A stretch of DNA of 64,000 nucleotides, from contig CBDCAC010000002.1 in assembly GCA_965213775.1 (NCBI GenBank), positions 558,001 through 622,000 of the forward strand, read 5' to 3'. Under the pieces are notes generated by a model. The model had not been told where the DNA came from and did not search any database. It saw only the letters and a program-made list of their open reading frames with translations. A program made the position numbers and the translations under genes. Below are positions 50,432-59,491 of this stretch, one piece after another; position 1 is the first letter of the stretch, and each line of letters begins with the position of its first letter. Source of the stretch: Lichenicoccus sp965213775 (GTDB lineage Bacteria > Pseudomonadota > Alphaproteobacteria > Acetobacterales > Acetobacteraceae).

Positions 50432-52204
50432 TTAAACGAGCTCCGCGACCAGCGGCACATTGCAGCTGGGCAGCCCGACATGCTCTATCGCGGCCGGGCT
50501 GATGCCGCCGCGTCGGAGCAGGTCGAGTGCGACCTCGCGGCAGGCATCGGCACAAAAGCCCTCGCCATCCGAGGCGGCGCCGAGGCATTGAGCGAGGCGC
50601 TCGCGCCAGTCGTCATGACGCGGGTCAATGCGCACGAGCCAGCCTGGTGGCTTGGTGCGCGCGGCCTTGTCCCATTGCTCGGCGAGCCAGCGGGCATGCG
50701 CCTCATACTCGGTAATGAAGCGGCGGAAGCACAGGGCGGCGACGGGCGGCGGGACGGCGCGCAGGCGCTCGATGTCCAGGCCCTCGCTGAGCGTCAGCGC
50801 GGCGCCGAGCAGGGTTTCGCAGAATGCGACCAGCGGGTCGCCGTCGACGATGACGACGCGCACGTGCGGCCGGTCCAGCGCCAGCTCGGCGATGTGCCAG
50901 CCTTGGCCGCGGCGGAGCAGGAAGCCGCTCAGCCGGGTCTTCTCGGCGCCCACGAGGTCGGCGACGAAGACGGGGGCCGAGAGGTCGCGCAGCTTCACGT
51001 CGGTCGCGTCGTAGCCGGCGAAGCTTGGGGCGTTGCGGGCGAACTCGATGCGGGCGGGATGAAACACCTGGCCGTGGCAGAGCAGGCCGGGGGCGCGCGC
51101 GAGGGCCGTGTAGACGGCGGCGAGCTCGACTGTCGAGGCGCCGAGCACGGCGAAGAACGGCTTCGTCACCCGCTTGTGGTCCTCATACCAGCGGCCTTGC
51201 GAGCGGCCGGCGACGGGACGTCCGGGCGGCCCGTCGCGATGGGCGAGCCGCCAGTCTTCGTATTCGCTCGACAGCAGGCCGACCTGCAGGTCGGAGAATG
51301 GCGCCAGCTGCACCTCGCCGGACCAGGTACGATCGAGCCGGTCGCGCAGCTTGCCGCAATGGGTGGAGATCTTGCGGGCGAAGAAGAAATTCTGCCGCAG
51401 CAGGTAATCGTAGTGGTCGGCGTGGTAGACGACTGGATAGCCGTAGTCGGAGAATTGGTAGAGTGTGAGCGGACAATTGGTGATCCGCTCGGGTTGTGCA
51501 ACGTGCCGCACCATGGTCTGGAAGAACAGCTCGTCCGGCACCAGCGTGTTTTGAAAGAAGCGCTCGACGTCAGGCGCGCGGGCAAGCTGCATGATCTCCT
51601 GCAGCGTCGACCAGGTCAGCACCCACCATTGCGAGCCCATGTAGGGCGTGAGCCCGCGCACGAACGGGCGCGTGAGGCCGAGCCAACGCTGCAGCTTGTA
51701 GCTGATCTCGGTGCGGCGCTTCTGGTCGCGCCAGTTGAACCACCAGCGATACAGATAGCGTTCGCGCTGCGGCCCGGTCTTGACCCAGGGCTCGCTGTCG
51801 GCGGCCGCCGTCTCGATGAATTCGTCGCCGCGGTTGCGCTCCAGGAAGTCGAGCAGCTGGGCGCTCGGCCGGATCGGATAGTCCATGCCGCTGAGATGAT
51901 AGACGTAGTCCGGGTTCCAGCCGCTGGCGGCGATCTCGTCAAGGCAGTTGAGCGTGCCGCGCACGACCGACCACTCGCCCCAATGCACCGACAGCCGCCG
52001 AGCGAAACGAACCCGCTCGTTGCCGGCGAAGCGGCGATACAGCGCCCGAAATCCGTCGTCGCAGGATTTGAGGTCGTAATGAACGGCCACTGCGTGGCCC
52101 TGGCCGACCAGCGTCGCTATCAGCCGCTCCACGTCCGCCGGGCGGCCATGCGCGAGCAGCGCAAACGCGAGCTTGATGCGTGGCGGCGAGATCGCGTCGA
52201 ACAC
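50432..52204 (-). CDS. Core-2/I-branching type glycosyltransferase (GT14-like)
   Basis: 590-residue protein of the beta-1,6-N-acetylglucosaminyltransferase family, fused to a long C-terminal region. Residues 1-290 match the GT14 domain: IKLAFALLAHGRPADVERLI, VAVHYDLKSCDDGF, WGEWSVVRGTLNCLDEIA, YVYHLSGMDYPIRPSAQLLD, and the acceptor region VPDELFFQTMV. The C-terminal 300 residues (VTKPFFAVLGASTVELAAVY, RVVIVDGDPLVAFCETLLGA) are not recognised; they may be a second enzyme domain. GTG start at 52204, two bases from the stop of the KpsE-like gene, so it is in the same operon. Role: likely building or branching the exported polysaccharide. Confidence 0.85.
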   Translation of the reverse strand: MFDAISPPRIKLAFALLAHGRPADVERLIATLVGQGHAVAVHYDLKSCDDGFRALYRRFAGNERVRFARRLSVHWGEWSVVRGTLNCLDEIAASGWNPDYVYHLSGMDYPIRPSAQLLDFLERNRGDEFIETAAADSEPWVKTGPQRERYLYRWWFNWRDQKRRTEISYKLQRWLGLTRPFVRGLTPYMGSQWWVLTWSTLQEIMQLARAPDVERFFQNTLVPDELFFQTMVRHVAQPERITNCPLTLYQFSDYGYPVVYHADHYDYLLRQNFFFARKISTHCGKLRDRLDRTWSGEVQLAPFSDLQVGLLSSEYEDWRLAHRDGPPGRPVAGRSQGRWYEDHKRVTKPFFAVLGASTVELAAVYTALARAPGLLCHGQVFHPARIEFARNAPSFAGYDATDVKLRDLSAPVFVADLVGAEKTRLSGFLLRRGQGWHIAELALDRPHVRVVIVDGDPLVAFCETLLGAALTLSEGLDIERLRAVPPPVAALCFRRFITEYEAHARWLAEQWDKAARTKPPGWLVRIDPRHDDWRERLAQCLGAASDGEGFCADACREVALDLLRRGGISPAAIEHVGLPSCNVPLVAELV

Positions 52205-52205
52205 G

Positions 52206-53414
52206 CTACACGCCGCTCTGGTCGCGCAACGCGCCGGCGAGCAGGGAGCCGACGGCATAGGCGATCAGGCTGCCGATCAGCACCGAGAGGGTGACGGTCA
52301 GGGCGTGGAACGGGTCGGCGCGGTCGGGCAGCATTGGCTCGGCGAAGTCGACCAAATAGTTCTGCTTGCGCGCGGCGTCGGCACGGGCGACGGCCAGGCC
52401 CTGCTCGGCGGCGGTGTAGGCGGTGCGGGCGAACTCCTGGTCGAGCTGCAGGCGCGCGTAGTCGGCGAGCAGCTGCGAGAAGGGCGTGCCGTTGCTGCCG
52501 GCCAGACGCTGCTGCTCGCCGGCCAGCTGCGCCTGTAGCGAGGTGATGCGGGCGCGAATCTGCTGGCGGATCGGCGCATCGCCACCAAGGAAGGGCGCGG
52601 TCTGGGCGAGCTGGGTGCGGGCGGCGGCAAGGTCCGCCTCCAGCGTGCCGACGATGCTGCCGAGCTGGCTGGCCATGCGCTCGGGATCCTGGTCGCCATG
52701 CGCGTCCTGGAAGGCGGCGAGCGCGAGGCGGGCGCGGCGCATGCGGTCCTCCTCCTGGCCGACCTCGGTCTGCGCAAAGCTCATCTCGTCGTTGCGCGCC
52801 CGCTGCGTCATCGCGTCAACCATCCGGTCGCAGGCGTCGACCACCGCCTTGGCGAGGGCGAGCGAGAGCGCCGGGTCGGCGGTCGCGACCTCGATGGTCA
52901 GGTAGCCTCCGAGGCCTTCGCTGACCGAGACGCGACGGTGATAGGCGGCGAGGAAGGCCTCCTCGGAGGCATGCGGCGACATCCGCGACCACCAGTCCAG
53001 ATGATGGTCGCTGAAGCGTGCGCGCAGGCCGAGAGCGGCGTCGAGCCGGCGCAGGATCGCCGGCGAGCGGACATACTCGTAGACGATCGCGCCTAGGTCG
53101 ACGTTGTTGGTCTCGCTGGTGCCGGAGAAGCTCTGCGTGATGCCGGCCGCAAGCGAGGCGGGCGGGCGGTAGATCTCGTAGGTGAGCTCGGTCTCGCTGA
53201 CGTAGCGGGGCGAGGCGAGCAGGCCGTAGTACAGGCCGGTCAGCAGCGTCGGCAAGCCGACGACGAGGCCGAGCCGCAAGGCCAGGCGCCGGCCGCGGCG
53301 TCGACGCCGGGCGAGCAGCAGCTCTGCATGCGCCTCGGCTGCCGGCCAGGACGGAGCGGGGGGAACCGCTGTCTGCGGCGAGCGCTCGGCGACCGGCGCG
53401 CCATGCCGGGTCAT
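52206..53414 (-). CDS. Capsule export inner-membrane protein, KpsE/Wzz-like
   Basis: 402-residue polysaccharide co-polymerase-type protein. Two membrane segments flank a long periplasmic coiled coil: LGLVVGLPTLLTGLYYGLLA (about 60-80) and FHALTVTLSVLIGSLIAYAV near the C-terminus. The start of the periplasmic part (SPRYVSETELTYEIYRPPAS) and ARKQNYLVDFAEPMLPDRAD are typical of KpsE/CtrB/RkpR exporters. The start overlaps the ATPase stop (ATGA). It works with the KpsT/M-like transporter below and the outer-membrane KpsD-like lipoprotein. Confidence 0.92.
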   Translation of the reverse strand: MTRHGAPVAERSPQTAVPPAPSWPAAEAHAELLLARRRRRGRRLALRLGLVVGLPTLLTGLYYGLLASPRYVSETELTYEIYRPPASLAAGITQSFSGTSETNNVDLGAIVYEYVRSPAILRRLDAALGLRARFSDHHLDWWSRMSPHASEEAFLAAYHRRVSVSEGLGGYLTIEVATADPALSLALAKAVVDACDRMVDAMTQRARNDEMSFAQTEVGQEEDRMRRARLALAAFQDAHGDQDPERMASQLGSIVGTLEADLAAARTQLAQTAPFLGGDAPIRQQIRARITSLQAQLAGEQQRLAGSNGTPFSQLLADYARLQLDQEFARTAYTAAEQGLAVARADAARKQNYLVDFAEPMLPDRADPFHALTVTLSVLIGSLIAYAVGSLLAGALRDQSGV

Positions 53415-54121
53415 GCCGCGACACCCTGCCGGACGTCCGCCGCATCGAGCCAGGCGATGGCGGCGGCGCAATCGTCAAAGCGGCGCAGCGACGCCTCGGC
53501 GATCACCACCGCGATCTCGGCGCGCAGGCGTGCTAGGCGTGGCACGGTGGAGGCGAAGATCAGCCCGGCGCCGCGGGCCCGCGCGGCGGCGACGCAACGC
53601 GCCAGCACCGGCGCCGGCAGTTGCTGGGCGTCGTCCAGCAGGTAGCAGGCGAAGGGCAGCATCAGCGCCAGCGAGCATTCCAGCACCCGGCGCACGCCGC
53701 CCTCCATAGCGCGCACCCGTTCGCCAAGCGCCGCGCCGAGGCCGCAGAACGCGTCCAGGGCGCGCACCAGGCACTCGGCGTCGAGCCCGTAGACGCGGGC
53801 GACGAAGCGGCAGTTCTCCAAGCCCGTGAGGCCGGGATGCAGCAGGCGGCCGGCGTTGATCACCGGCGAGAAGCCGCTGTCCGAACACCATGTTGGCGGC
53901 GGCAGCATGTGGCCGCCGGGATCCGGCCGCAGCCGGCCCGCCAGCAGCTCGAGCAACACCGTCTTGCCGGCGCCGCGGCCGCCGAGGATCGCCACCGGCC
54001 GATCGGTCGGGATGTCAAGCTCGCTCGGTCGCAGGACGACGCGTGGCCTCGCCCCGGGCCCGGGGAAGCTGCGGCCGACGCTGCAAAGCACCACCATGCT
54101 GTCGCGACGAGAAGCGGTCAT
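53411..54121 (-). CDS. Polysaccharide ABC transporter ATPase, KpsT-like
   Basis: 236-residue ABC ATPase. Walker A is GGRGAGKT in PVAILGGRGAGKTVLLELLA (about residue 46). SGFSPVINAGRLLHPGLTGLENCRFVARVYG matches the Q-loop region of KpsT-type exporters, and CYLLDDAQQ in place of the usual DE is the Walker B segment, so the catalytic acidic residue is altered (D-D-A instead of D-E). The signature motif is weak (MEGGVRRVLE). ATP hydrolysis may be slow or changed. Overlaps both neighbours by four bases. Confidence 0.9.
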   Translation of the reverse strand: MTASRRDSMVVLCSVGRSFPGPGARPRVVLRPSELDIPTDRPVAILGGRGAGKTVLLELLAGRLRPDPGGHMLPPPTWCSDSGFSPVINAGRLLHPGLTGLENCRFVARVYGLDAECLVRALDAFCGLGAALGERVRAMEGGVRRVLECSLALMLPFACYLLDDAQQLPAPVLARCVAAARARGAGLIFASTVPRLARLRAEIAVVIAEASLRRFDDCAAAIAWLDAADVRQGVAA

Positions 54122-55554
54122 GCGGGGATCCTGATGGAGCGGCAGGCGGCAAGTCCAAGCAGCATCAGCAGCGCCGCCAGCGCGGCCGGGTAGCCGAGGT
54201 CGACCAGCACCAGCGGGTAGCCGGGGTCGAACGCATGGCGCTCGTACTCAACGAGGTGGAGCAGCGGGTTCCACAGCAGCACGGCGGCAAGCGCGGGCAA
54301 GGTGCGGTAGACGACGAAATAGAGGCCGCACGTGACGAATAGTGCCCAGGTGATCAGCTTCTCGATCGGGCGGGCGAACGGGCTGATCGCGCCAAGGCGT
54401 TCGGCAAGCAAACCAAAGCCGACGCCGAGCCCGCCGGCGAGCCCAAAAATCAGCGCCGTCTGCGGCAGCGACGGCAGCGGCAGCATGATGCCGAACAGCC
54501 GCAACGGCAGCACCGCGGCGAGGCAGAACACCAGGTTGACCAGCAGCGGCCAGGCGGCCCTGGCGAGGCGCAGGTGCATGGCGGTGACCCCGGGCAGCAG
54601 CGTCGCGCCGGCCGGGAAACGGGCGCCGTTCGCCGCCCCGGTCGCCGAGTAGTTAAAAGCGAACCACACGGAGAAGCCGGCGAGCACAAAAATCGGGATC
54701 GGGATCTCGCCCGGCATCGGCTTGCGCAACAGCGCGAACAACGCCCAGTGCGCGAGCACCACCGCGACCGGGCGCAGCATTTCGAGCGGCAGGCCGAGCG
54801 GGTTGCCGCCGTAGCGGACCTGCAGGTTGCGCAGCATCAGCGCGCGCAGGATGCGCAGGTCGTCGAGCGGCGAGCGCCGGGAGGATGGAGCGGCCGGTCG
54901 CGCGACGGCGGCGAGCGCCTGGACGAGAGCGGGCGGCAACTCGGGGTCGGCCGAGGTCTCCGGCTCCGGCCCGGACTCGGGGGCCTTCGGCGGGTCGAGA
55001 TAGGGCGCGAGCGCAGTCCAGCCTGGCCGCGCGCGTGTCAGCCGCACGGCCAGCAGGCGGGCCTGCACGAGGTCGCCGCGGGCCGCATGGCACTGCACGA
55101 TGACGAGGCTGGCGGCGTGGCATCGCGGATCGCGCGCCAGGGCGGCGCGGGCGGTGCTCAGCGCTGCGTCATGCTGGCCACGCTCGGCGAGCAGGGCGGC
55201 GAGCCGGGCGCGCAGCGAGGCCGCCTGCGGACGCAGCGCCACCGCCTGGCGCAGCGCCACGATCTGGCCATGCGGATTGCCGCGGCGCTCGGCGATGCGG
55301 GCGAGCAGCAGCGATCCGCGCAGCAGCGAGGGGTCGCGCGTGAGCGCGGCACGGCCGCGATCCTGGGCACGTTGCAGCTCGCCGGCCAGCAGGTGCGCGC
55401 GCGCCTGATCAAGCAGCGGCACGCCGCCGCCGTCATGCTGCGCGAGCGCGGCAAAGGCCTGCGCCGCCTCCGAGAAGCGTCGTGCCCGGCACAGCGCCAT
55501 CGCGTCGGCGCGCAACACGCCCGGAGCCTCGCCGTCGCGCCCGCCGGCGCTCAA
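54118..55554 (-). CDS. ABC polysaccharide export permease (KpsM-like) with an N-terminal TPR domain
   Basis: 478 residues. The first 180 or so are Ala/Arg/Leu-rich helical repeats that read as TPR units (LCRARRFSEAAQAFAALAQH, LLARIAERRGNPHGQIVALR, HDAALSTARAALARDPRCHA). After a Pro/Glu linker comes the ABC-2 permease domain (about 215-478): LRILRALMLRNLQVRYGGNP, VLAHWALFALLRKPMPGE and six hydrophobic segments, with LWNPLLHLVEYERHAFDPGY near the end as in KpsM/RkpT. Ordinary KpsM is about 260 residues without TPRs. The TTG at 55554 overlaps the preceding stop; an ATG at 55503 would shorten the TPR part. Confidence 0.9.
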   Translation of the reverse strand: MSAGGRDGEAPGVLRADAMALCRARRFSEAAQAFAALAQHDGGGVPLLDQARAHLLAGELQRAQDRGRAALTRDPSLLRGSLLLARIAERRGNPHGQIVALRQAVALRPQAASLRARLAALLAERGQHDAALSTARAALARDPRCHAASLVIVQCHAARGDLVQARLLAVRLTRARPGWTALAPYLDPPKAPESGPEPETSADPELPPALVQALAAVARPAAPSSRRSPLDDLRILRALMLRNLQVRYGGNPLGLPLEMLRPVAVVLAHWALFALLRKPMPGEIPIPIFVLAGFSVWFAFNYSATGAANGARFPAGATLLPGVTAMHLRLARAAWPLLVNLVFCLAAVLPLRLFGIMLPLPSLPQTALIFGLAGGLGVGFGLLAERLGAISPFARPIEKLITWALFVTCGLYFVVYRTLPALAAVLLWNPLLHLVEYERHAFDPGYPLVLVDLGYPAALAALLMLLGLAACRSIRIPA

Positions 55555-56969
55555 TCCGCGGCCAGCGGCATCGCGCTCGCGCTCGCGCGCTTGATGCCGA
55601 TGCCGAAGATGCGCGGCGGCATGGAGGACACCCGCACGTCGCGCACCTCGTAGCCGTCCAGCACCACATGGCGCATCGCCTGCGGGCTGATGCGCCAGAA
55701 ATCCGGCGAGGCGTGGATGCGGTAGGTCGGCGTCGTGTCCGGGATAGGCTTGCCCTTGGGCCCGGCGACGGTGACGCCCGCCTGGTTGGCCGCCTTGGAG
55801 AAGCCGGGGACGGAAAAGATCACCATGCCGTCTGGCGCCAGCACCCGGCGGATCACCTCCAGCGTGCGCCAGAAGCAGCGGTCATGCACGATCGCGTCGT
55901 TCCAGAGCACCGTCTGGAACTGTCCGTCGGCGAAACGGTCGGCGACCTCGCCGAGCTCGCCCCGATGCAGCACGATGCCCTCGGCCGTCGTGCCGGCCTC
56001 CAGCACCGGTCCTAGCGCGTGGCGCGGCACGCCAGCGTATTGCGCATCGGCCACCGCGCAGTCCTCGGCGTCGGCCAGGCCGAGCTCGAGGAACGGCCCT
56101 TGCGGTGCCTGCAGCTCCACCAGCCTGCGGAACTCGGCCACCATGCGCTGAGCCGGCTTCATCGTCCTGTTCCCCTGCTTGATCTCGCCCGCCTCGGCCA
56201 TGCCACTGCCGCCGCAGCCGGCCGCCGCCAGCGCCGCACGCGCCGCTTCCAAGTTCGGCACGTAGGCGGCGACGTTACGGGTCTCCTGTCCGGCGTGAAA
56301 GATCTTCGCTTCCATGACGAAACGATGTCGGTCGACATCGGCCTGGGTGAAGCCGAGAAAGTTCAGCAGGCCGAGCAGATGCGCGAGCCTGGTGTCGCGG
56401 TCGCCCTCGTAGAGGTCTTCGTAGTAGACGCGCCGGCTGTCAGCGCCGATGTCGGCGAGCCAGCCGGACACCGTCTCGGTCGCGTCGCGGCAGTGGCGGA
56501 AATGCTTCACCATGTCGTCGACCGGTAGCGAGGGCAGTGCGCGCTGCCCGTCGGCCACCTCGGCGAACACCTTGCGCGCGTAGTCGCGAAACCACGTTCC
56601 CTGAGATTCGGCGATGAACTTTGAGGTCAGCCGGGCCGTCTCGTCACGCCGTAGCAGATGGACGTGGCGGTAGCGGGTCTTGGCCGTCGCCTGCATCAGG
56701 TGCTGGTTGAACGGCATCTGCAGCAACTCGTAGCAGTGCTTGATCAGGAAGTTCTGCGCCAGAATCGCGTCGAGCTCGCCCGAAAGTTCCACGTGGTCGC
56801 GCGTCTTGTTCCAGGCCTCGGTCACCGGCCAGAACTGACGCGGACTTTTCCGCGCCCAGTTGAACGGCTCGTGCTCGGCGCTGCGATGCTCGGACATCTC
56901 CATCAGCAGCTCGGCGAGCGCGGTGCCGCCGGTGCGCTGCATCGTCCAGATGATGAACGGCCTCGACAT
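55551..56969 (-). CDS. Sulfotransferase fused to a methyltransferase-like domain
   Basis: 472 residues. The N-terminal 250 resemble Stf0-type sulfotransferases: the PAPS-binding loop FIIWTMQRTGGTALAELLME, RYRHVHLLRRDETARLTSKF, and RRVYYEDLYEGDRDTRLAHL. The C-terminal 200 resemble a class I SAM methyltransferase of type 11: FLELGLADAEDCAVAD where motif I would be, LWNDAIVHDRCFWRTLEVIR, then RVLAPDGMVIFSVPGFS. The glycine-rich motif I is degraded, so methylation is uncertain. An internal Met (MKPAQRM, about residue 271) behind AGGGGAACAGG may mark an old gene boundary. A sulfated exported glycan is the inference. Confidence 0.82.
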   Translation of the reverse strand: MSRPFIIWTMQRTGGTALAELLMEMSEHRSAEHEPFNWARKSPRQFWPVTEAWNKTRDHVELSGELDAILAQNFLIKHCYELLQMPFNQHLMQATAKTRYRHVHLLRRDETARLTSKFIAESQGTWFRDYARKVFAEVADGQRALPSLPVDDMVKHFRHCRDATETVSGWLADIGADSRRVYYEDLYEGDRDTRLAHLLGLLNFLGFTQADVDRHRFVMEAKIFHAGQETRNVAAYVPNLEAARAALAAAGCGGSGMAEAGEIKQGNRTMKPAQRMVAEFRRLVELQAPQGPFLELGLADAEDCAVADAQYAGVPRHALGPVLEAGTTAEGIVLHRGELGEVADRFADGQFQTVLWNDAIVHDRCFWRTLEVIRRVLAPDGMVIFSVPGFSKAANQAGVTVAGPKGKPIPDTTPTYRIHASPDFWRISPQAMRHVVLDGYEVRDVRVSSMPPRIFGIGIKRASASAMPLAAD

Positions 56970-57245
56970 TCGCCGCCTTTCTAAAACCTGGAGTTGCAGC
57001 CGCGCAGTCTGCGGTTAATGTTCGAGCACGTGACATACCGCATTGCAGCGTCGCCGTTCGTCACCGCTGTGTGACAGAGTGGCGCCACGCGGGTCAAGCA
57101 GTGAGCGCCTTGCTTGCAGCGCTGGCCGCGTAGCAGTGAACGCTGTATCCATTCTCGGCGCGTCTCTCGCCGGATGCGCAACGTCTTTGCCGCACTTCGC
57201 GTGGTGATCCATGGCGATGCACGCACGGGTAGAAACGAGGGTCGG
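56970..57245. promoter_or_regulatory. Divergent promoter region of the polysaccharide cluster
   Basis: 276 bases between the leftward export arm and the rightward KpsD-like arm. It shows GTCACCGCTGTGTGAC (57058-57073), an inverted repeat that could bind a regulator. No credible gene. The -35/-10 elements are not clear. Confidence 0.4.
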
Positions 57246-58460
57246 GTGCTTCGCTTGCGTGTTGCTTCTATTCCCAGACCAGATTGCCGCCCGCTCGTTG
57301 CGGTCGCGTTGTCAATGGCGCTGCTTACCGGCTGCAACCAGCTGCCGAGCGCGGCGCCGACCATCGGCGAGTTCCAGGCCGGTGCGGTCACGGCGCATGC
57401 GGCGCCTAGCTTTCTGATCGTCGAGCTCGACGCGCGCACGCTGGCGCTGCTGGCCCAAATGCCGGGCGAGGAGCTCGCCGGCTCGTTTGACGCGATCCCC
57501 TACACGCCGCAGGCGGTGCTGGTGCCGGGCGACAGCGTCGGCGTCACGCTGTACGACCTCGGCGCGGTGCCGCTGTTCGGCGGCAGTGCGGCGCCCACGG
57601 GCGCGGCCGACAGCAGCGCCGGCGCGATCCCCGCCGGCGCCCACGGCACCGCGCTGCCGACCCAGCTCGTGGGCGCAGACGGCACGATCACGATCCCCTT
57701 CGCCGGCCGCGTGCATGTCGGCGGATTGACGCTGCTGGCCGCCGGCGAGCGCGTCGTCGCCGCACTCGCCGGGCGCGCGACCACGCCGCAGGCGGTGGTC
57801 AGCTTGGTCGGCGCCTCGCTCGACACCGCGACCGTCGGCGGCGACGTCGCCCATCCCGCGCAGGTGGCGCTGACGCTGCGTGGCGAGCGCATCCTGGACG
57901 CGCTGGCGATCGCTGGCGGCGCCCGCTACGAGCCGTACAACTGCCAGGTACAGCTCGTCCGGCACAACCGCGTAGCCAGGATCGGCCTGCAGCGCATCGT
58001 CGACGATCCGCGGCAGAACCTGGTGCTCGAGCCCGGCGACAGCTTGTTCGTGCTGCATACGCCGCGCTCGTTCCTGGTGCTCGGCGCGGCGCTGAAGGTG
58101 GCTCAGTTCGACTTCAACACCGAGCGGGTGAGCCTGGCCGAGGCGGTGGCGCAGGGCGGCGGGCCGAGCGAGCTCACGGCCAACCTCAGCCAGCTCTTCC
58201 TGCTGCGCACCGAACCGCCGGCCCTGGTGCGCCGCCTGCTCGCCGGCGTGCCGAACGCCGCGGCGATCTCCGAGGCGCCGGTTGCGGTCGCCTATCACCT
58301 CGACCTGCGGCACGGCAGCGGATACTTCCTGGCCCAGAGCATGCCGGTGCGCGACAAGGACGTCGTGCTGATGGCCAACGCCAACGAGGTGCAGGTGCAG
58401 AAGCTGCTCAACATCATCCGCACCGGCATCTACTACGACGTCAACAGCAACAGCGAGTAG
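57246..58460 (+). CDS. Polysaccharide export outer membrane lipoprotein, KpsD/Wza-like
   Basis: 404 residues. A GTG start at 57246 behind GAGGG gives the lead PLVAVALSMALLTGC with a lipobox Cys. The mature part has the poly_export domain (AVLVPGDSVGVTLYDLG, TQLVGADGTITIPFAGRVHV) and SLBB-like beta-grasp segments (AVVSLVGASLDTATVGGDVA, LVLEPGDSLFVLHTPRSFLV), then IIRTGIYYDVNSNSE. This is the exit channel for the polysaccharide moved by the KpsE/T/M-like proteins encoded on the other strand. Upstream ATGs at 57174 and earlier are less likely because they push the signal peptide inwards. Confidence 0.92.
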   Translation: MLRLRVASIPRPDCRPLVAVALSMALLTGCNQLPSAAPTIGEFQAGAVTAHAAPSFLIVELDARTLALLAQMPGEELAGSFDAIPYTPQAVLVPGDSVGVTLYDLGAVPLFGGSAAPTGAADSSAGAIPAGAHGTALPTQLVGADGTITIPFAGRVHVGGLTLLAAGERVVAALAGRATTPQAVVSLVGASLDTATVGGDVAHPAQVALTLRGERILDALAIAGGARYEPYNCQVQLVRHNRVARIGLQRIVDDPRQNLVLEPGDSLFVLHTPRSFLVLGAALKVAQFDFNTERVSLAEAVAQGGGPSELTANLSQLFLLRTEPPALVRRLLAGVPNAAAISEAPVAVAYHLDLRHGSGYFLAQSMPVRDKDVVLMANANEVQVQKLLNIIRTGIYYDVNSNSE

Positions 58461-58463
58461 CCG

Positions 58464-59474
58464 ATGATCCCACCGCGCCCGCGCCAGATGAACCGGGCCG
58501 GCATGCCCGGCGGCTGGTGGAACCGGCGGGCGCGGCCGACCGCGGGACGCTGGTGGCGGCGCCTGCTGCCGCTCGCCAAGGCACCGCTGCGGCGGCTGCC
58601 GCTCGGCGACACGCTGCTCGCGCTGGCGAGCCTACGGCAGCTCGCCTGCACCCTGCGGCCCGCCGAGGCGACGGCCGGCGGACCGGTCGCGATCGTCACC
58701 TACCGAGGCGAGGCGGCGCTGCTGGATGGTTTCCTCGTGCACCATCGCCGGCTCGGCGTCGCGCGCTTCGTCTTTCTCGACCTGTCGGCTGCGGGCGACC
58801 TCGCCGCGCGCCTTTCGGCCGCGCCGGGCTGCACCGTGTGGCAGCCGCGCGCGGGTGTGGCGAGCCATCCCGAGCGCGCGCTGGCCTGGAGCAACGCGCT
58901 GCGCCATCGTCACGCCGCCGGCCGCTGGTGCCTGTCGATCGACGCGACCGACCTGTTCGTCTTCGCCCGTTGCGAAACCCGGCCGCTGCGCGCGCTGACC
59001 GACTTCCTCGAGACCGAGCATCGCACCCACCTCTTCGCGCTGGTGATCGAGACCTATCCCGGCACGGCGCCGGCGGAGGCCGCGAGTGAGCCGCTGTTCG
59101 ACCCGTGCGGCTACGTCACCGAGGCGCCGGGGCCGGATGGCGGGGTCGCGGTGCGCGGCGGGCCGCGGCGGCGCACCGCCTTTCGCACCGTGCCGGCGCT
59201 GAGCCCGCCGATCGACCGGGTGCCGCTGGTGCGCTGGCGGCGTCATCACGCCTACCTGGAAGGCACGCGACGGCTGCGGCCGAGCCGGCTGAACGCGCCG
59301 CATGCGCCTTGGCACAGCAGCCCGACCGCCTGCCTGCTGCGCCTCGGCACGCTAACGCCGGACGTGAGTGCCGCGCCGCAGCGCGACAGGCTCTGCACCG
59401 ACGTCAGCCGCCGCTTCCGCAGCAGCGACGACCTGGTGGAGTGCGGCCTGCTCAATCCAGGCCAGTGGTTCTGA
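58464..59474 (+). CDS. Glycosyltransferase family 2/92-like (GT-A)
   Basis: 336-residue protein of the Glyco_tranf_2_4 type. Motifs: VAIVTYRGEAALLDGFLVHH, RRLGVARFVFLDLSAAGD, NALRHRHAAGRWCLSIDATD (the D-x-D-like metal site is SIDATDLF), PCGYVTEAP, and the C-terminal HHAYLEGTRRLRPS. It starts three bases after the KpsD-like stop, so it is in the same transcript. Donor and acceptor are unknown. Confidence 0.85.
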   Translation: MIPPRPRQMNRAGMPGGWWNRRARPTAGRWWRRLLPLAKAPLRRLPLGDTLLALASLRQLACTLRPAEATAGGPVAIVTYRGEAALLDGFLVHHRRLGVARFVFLDLSAAGDLAARLSAAPGCTVWQPRAGVASHPERALAWSNALRHRHAAGRWCLSIDATDLFVFARCETRPLRALTDFLETEHRTHLFALVIETYPGTAPAEAASEPLFDPCGYVTEAPGPDGGVAVRGGPRRRTAFRTVPALSPPIDRVPLVRWRRHHAYLEGTRRLRPSRLNAPHAPWHSSPTACLLRLGTLTPDVSAAPQRDRLCTDVSRRFRSSDDLVECGLLNPGQWF

Positions 59475-59491
59475 GCGGCGGCCGCGCCGTG

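Noticed and set aside
50480..52294. A 604-codon plus-strand frame opposite the GT14-like gene
   Set aside because: No motif, and the opposite strand has a clear glycosyltransferase with conserved signatures.
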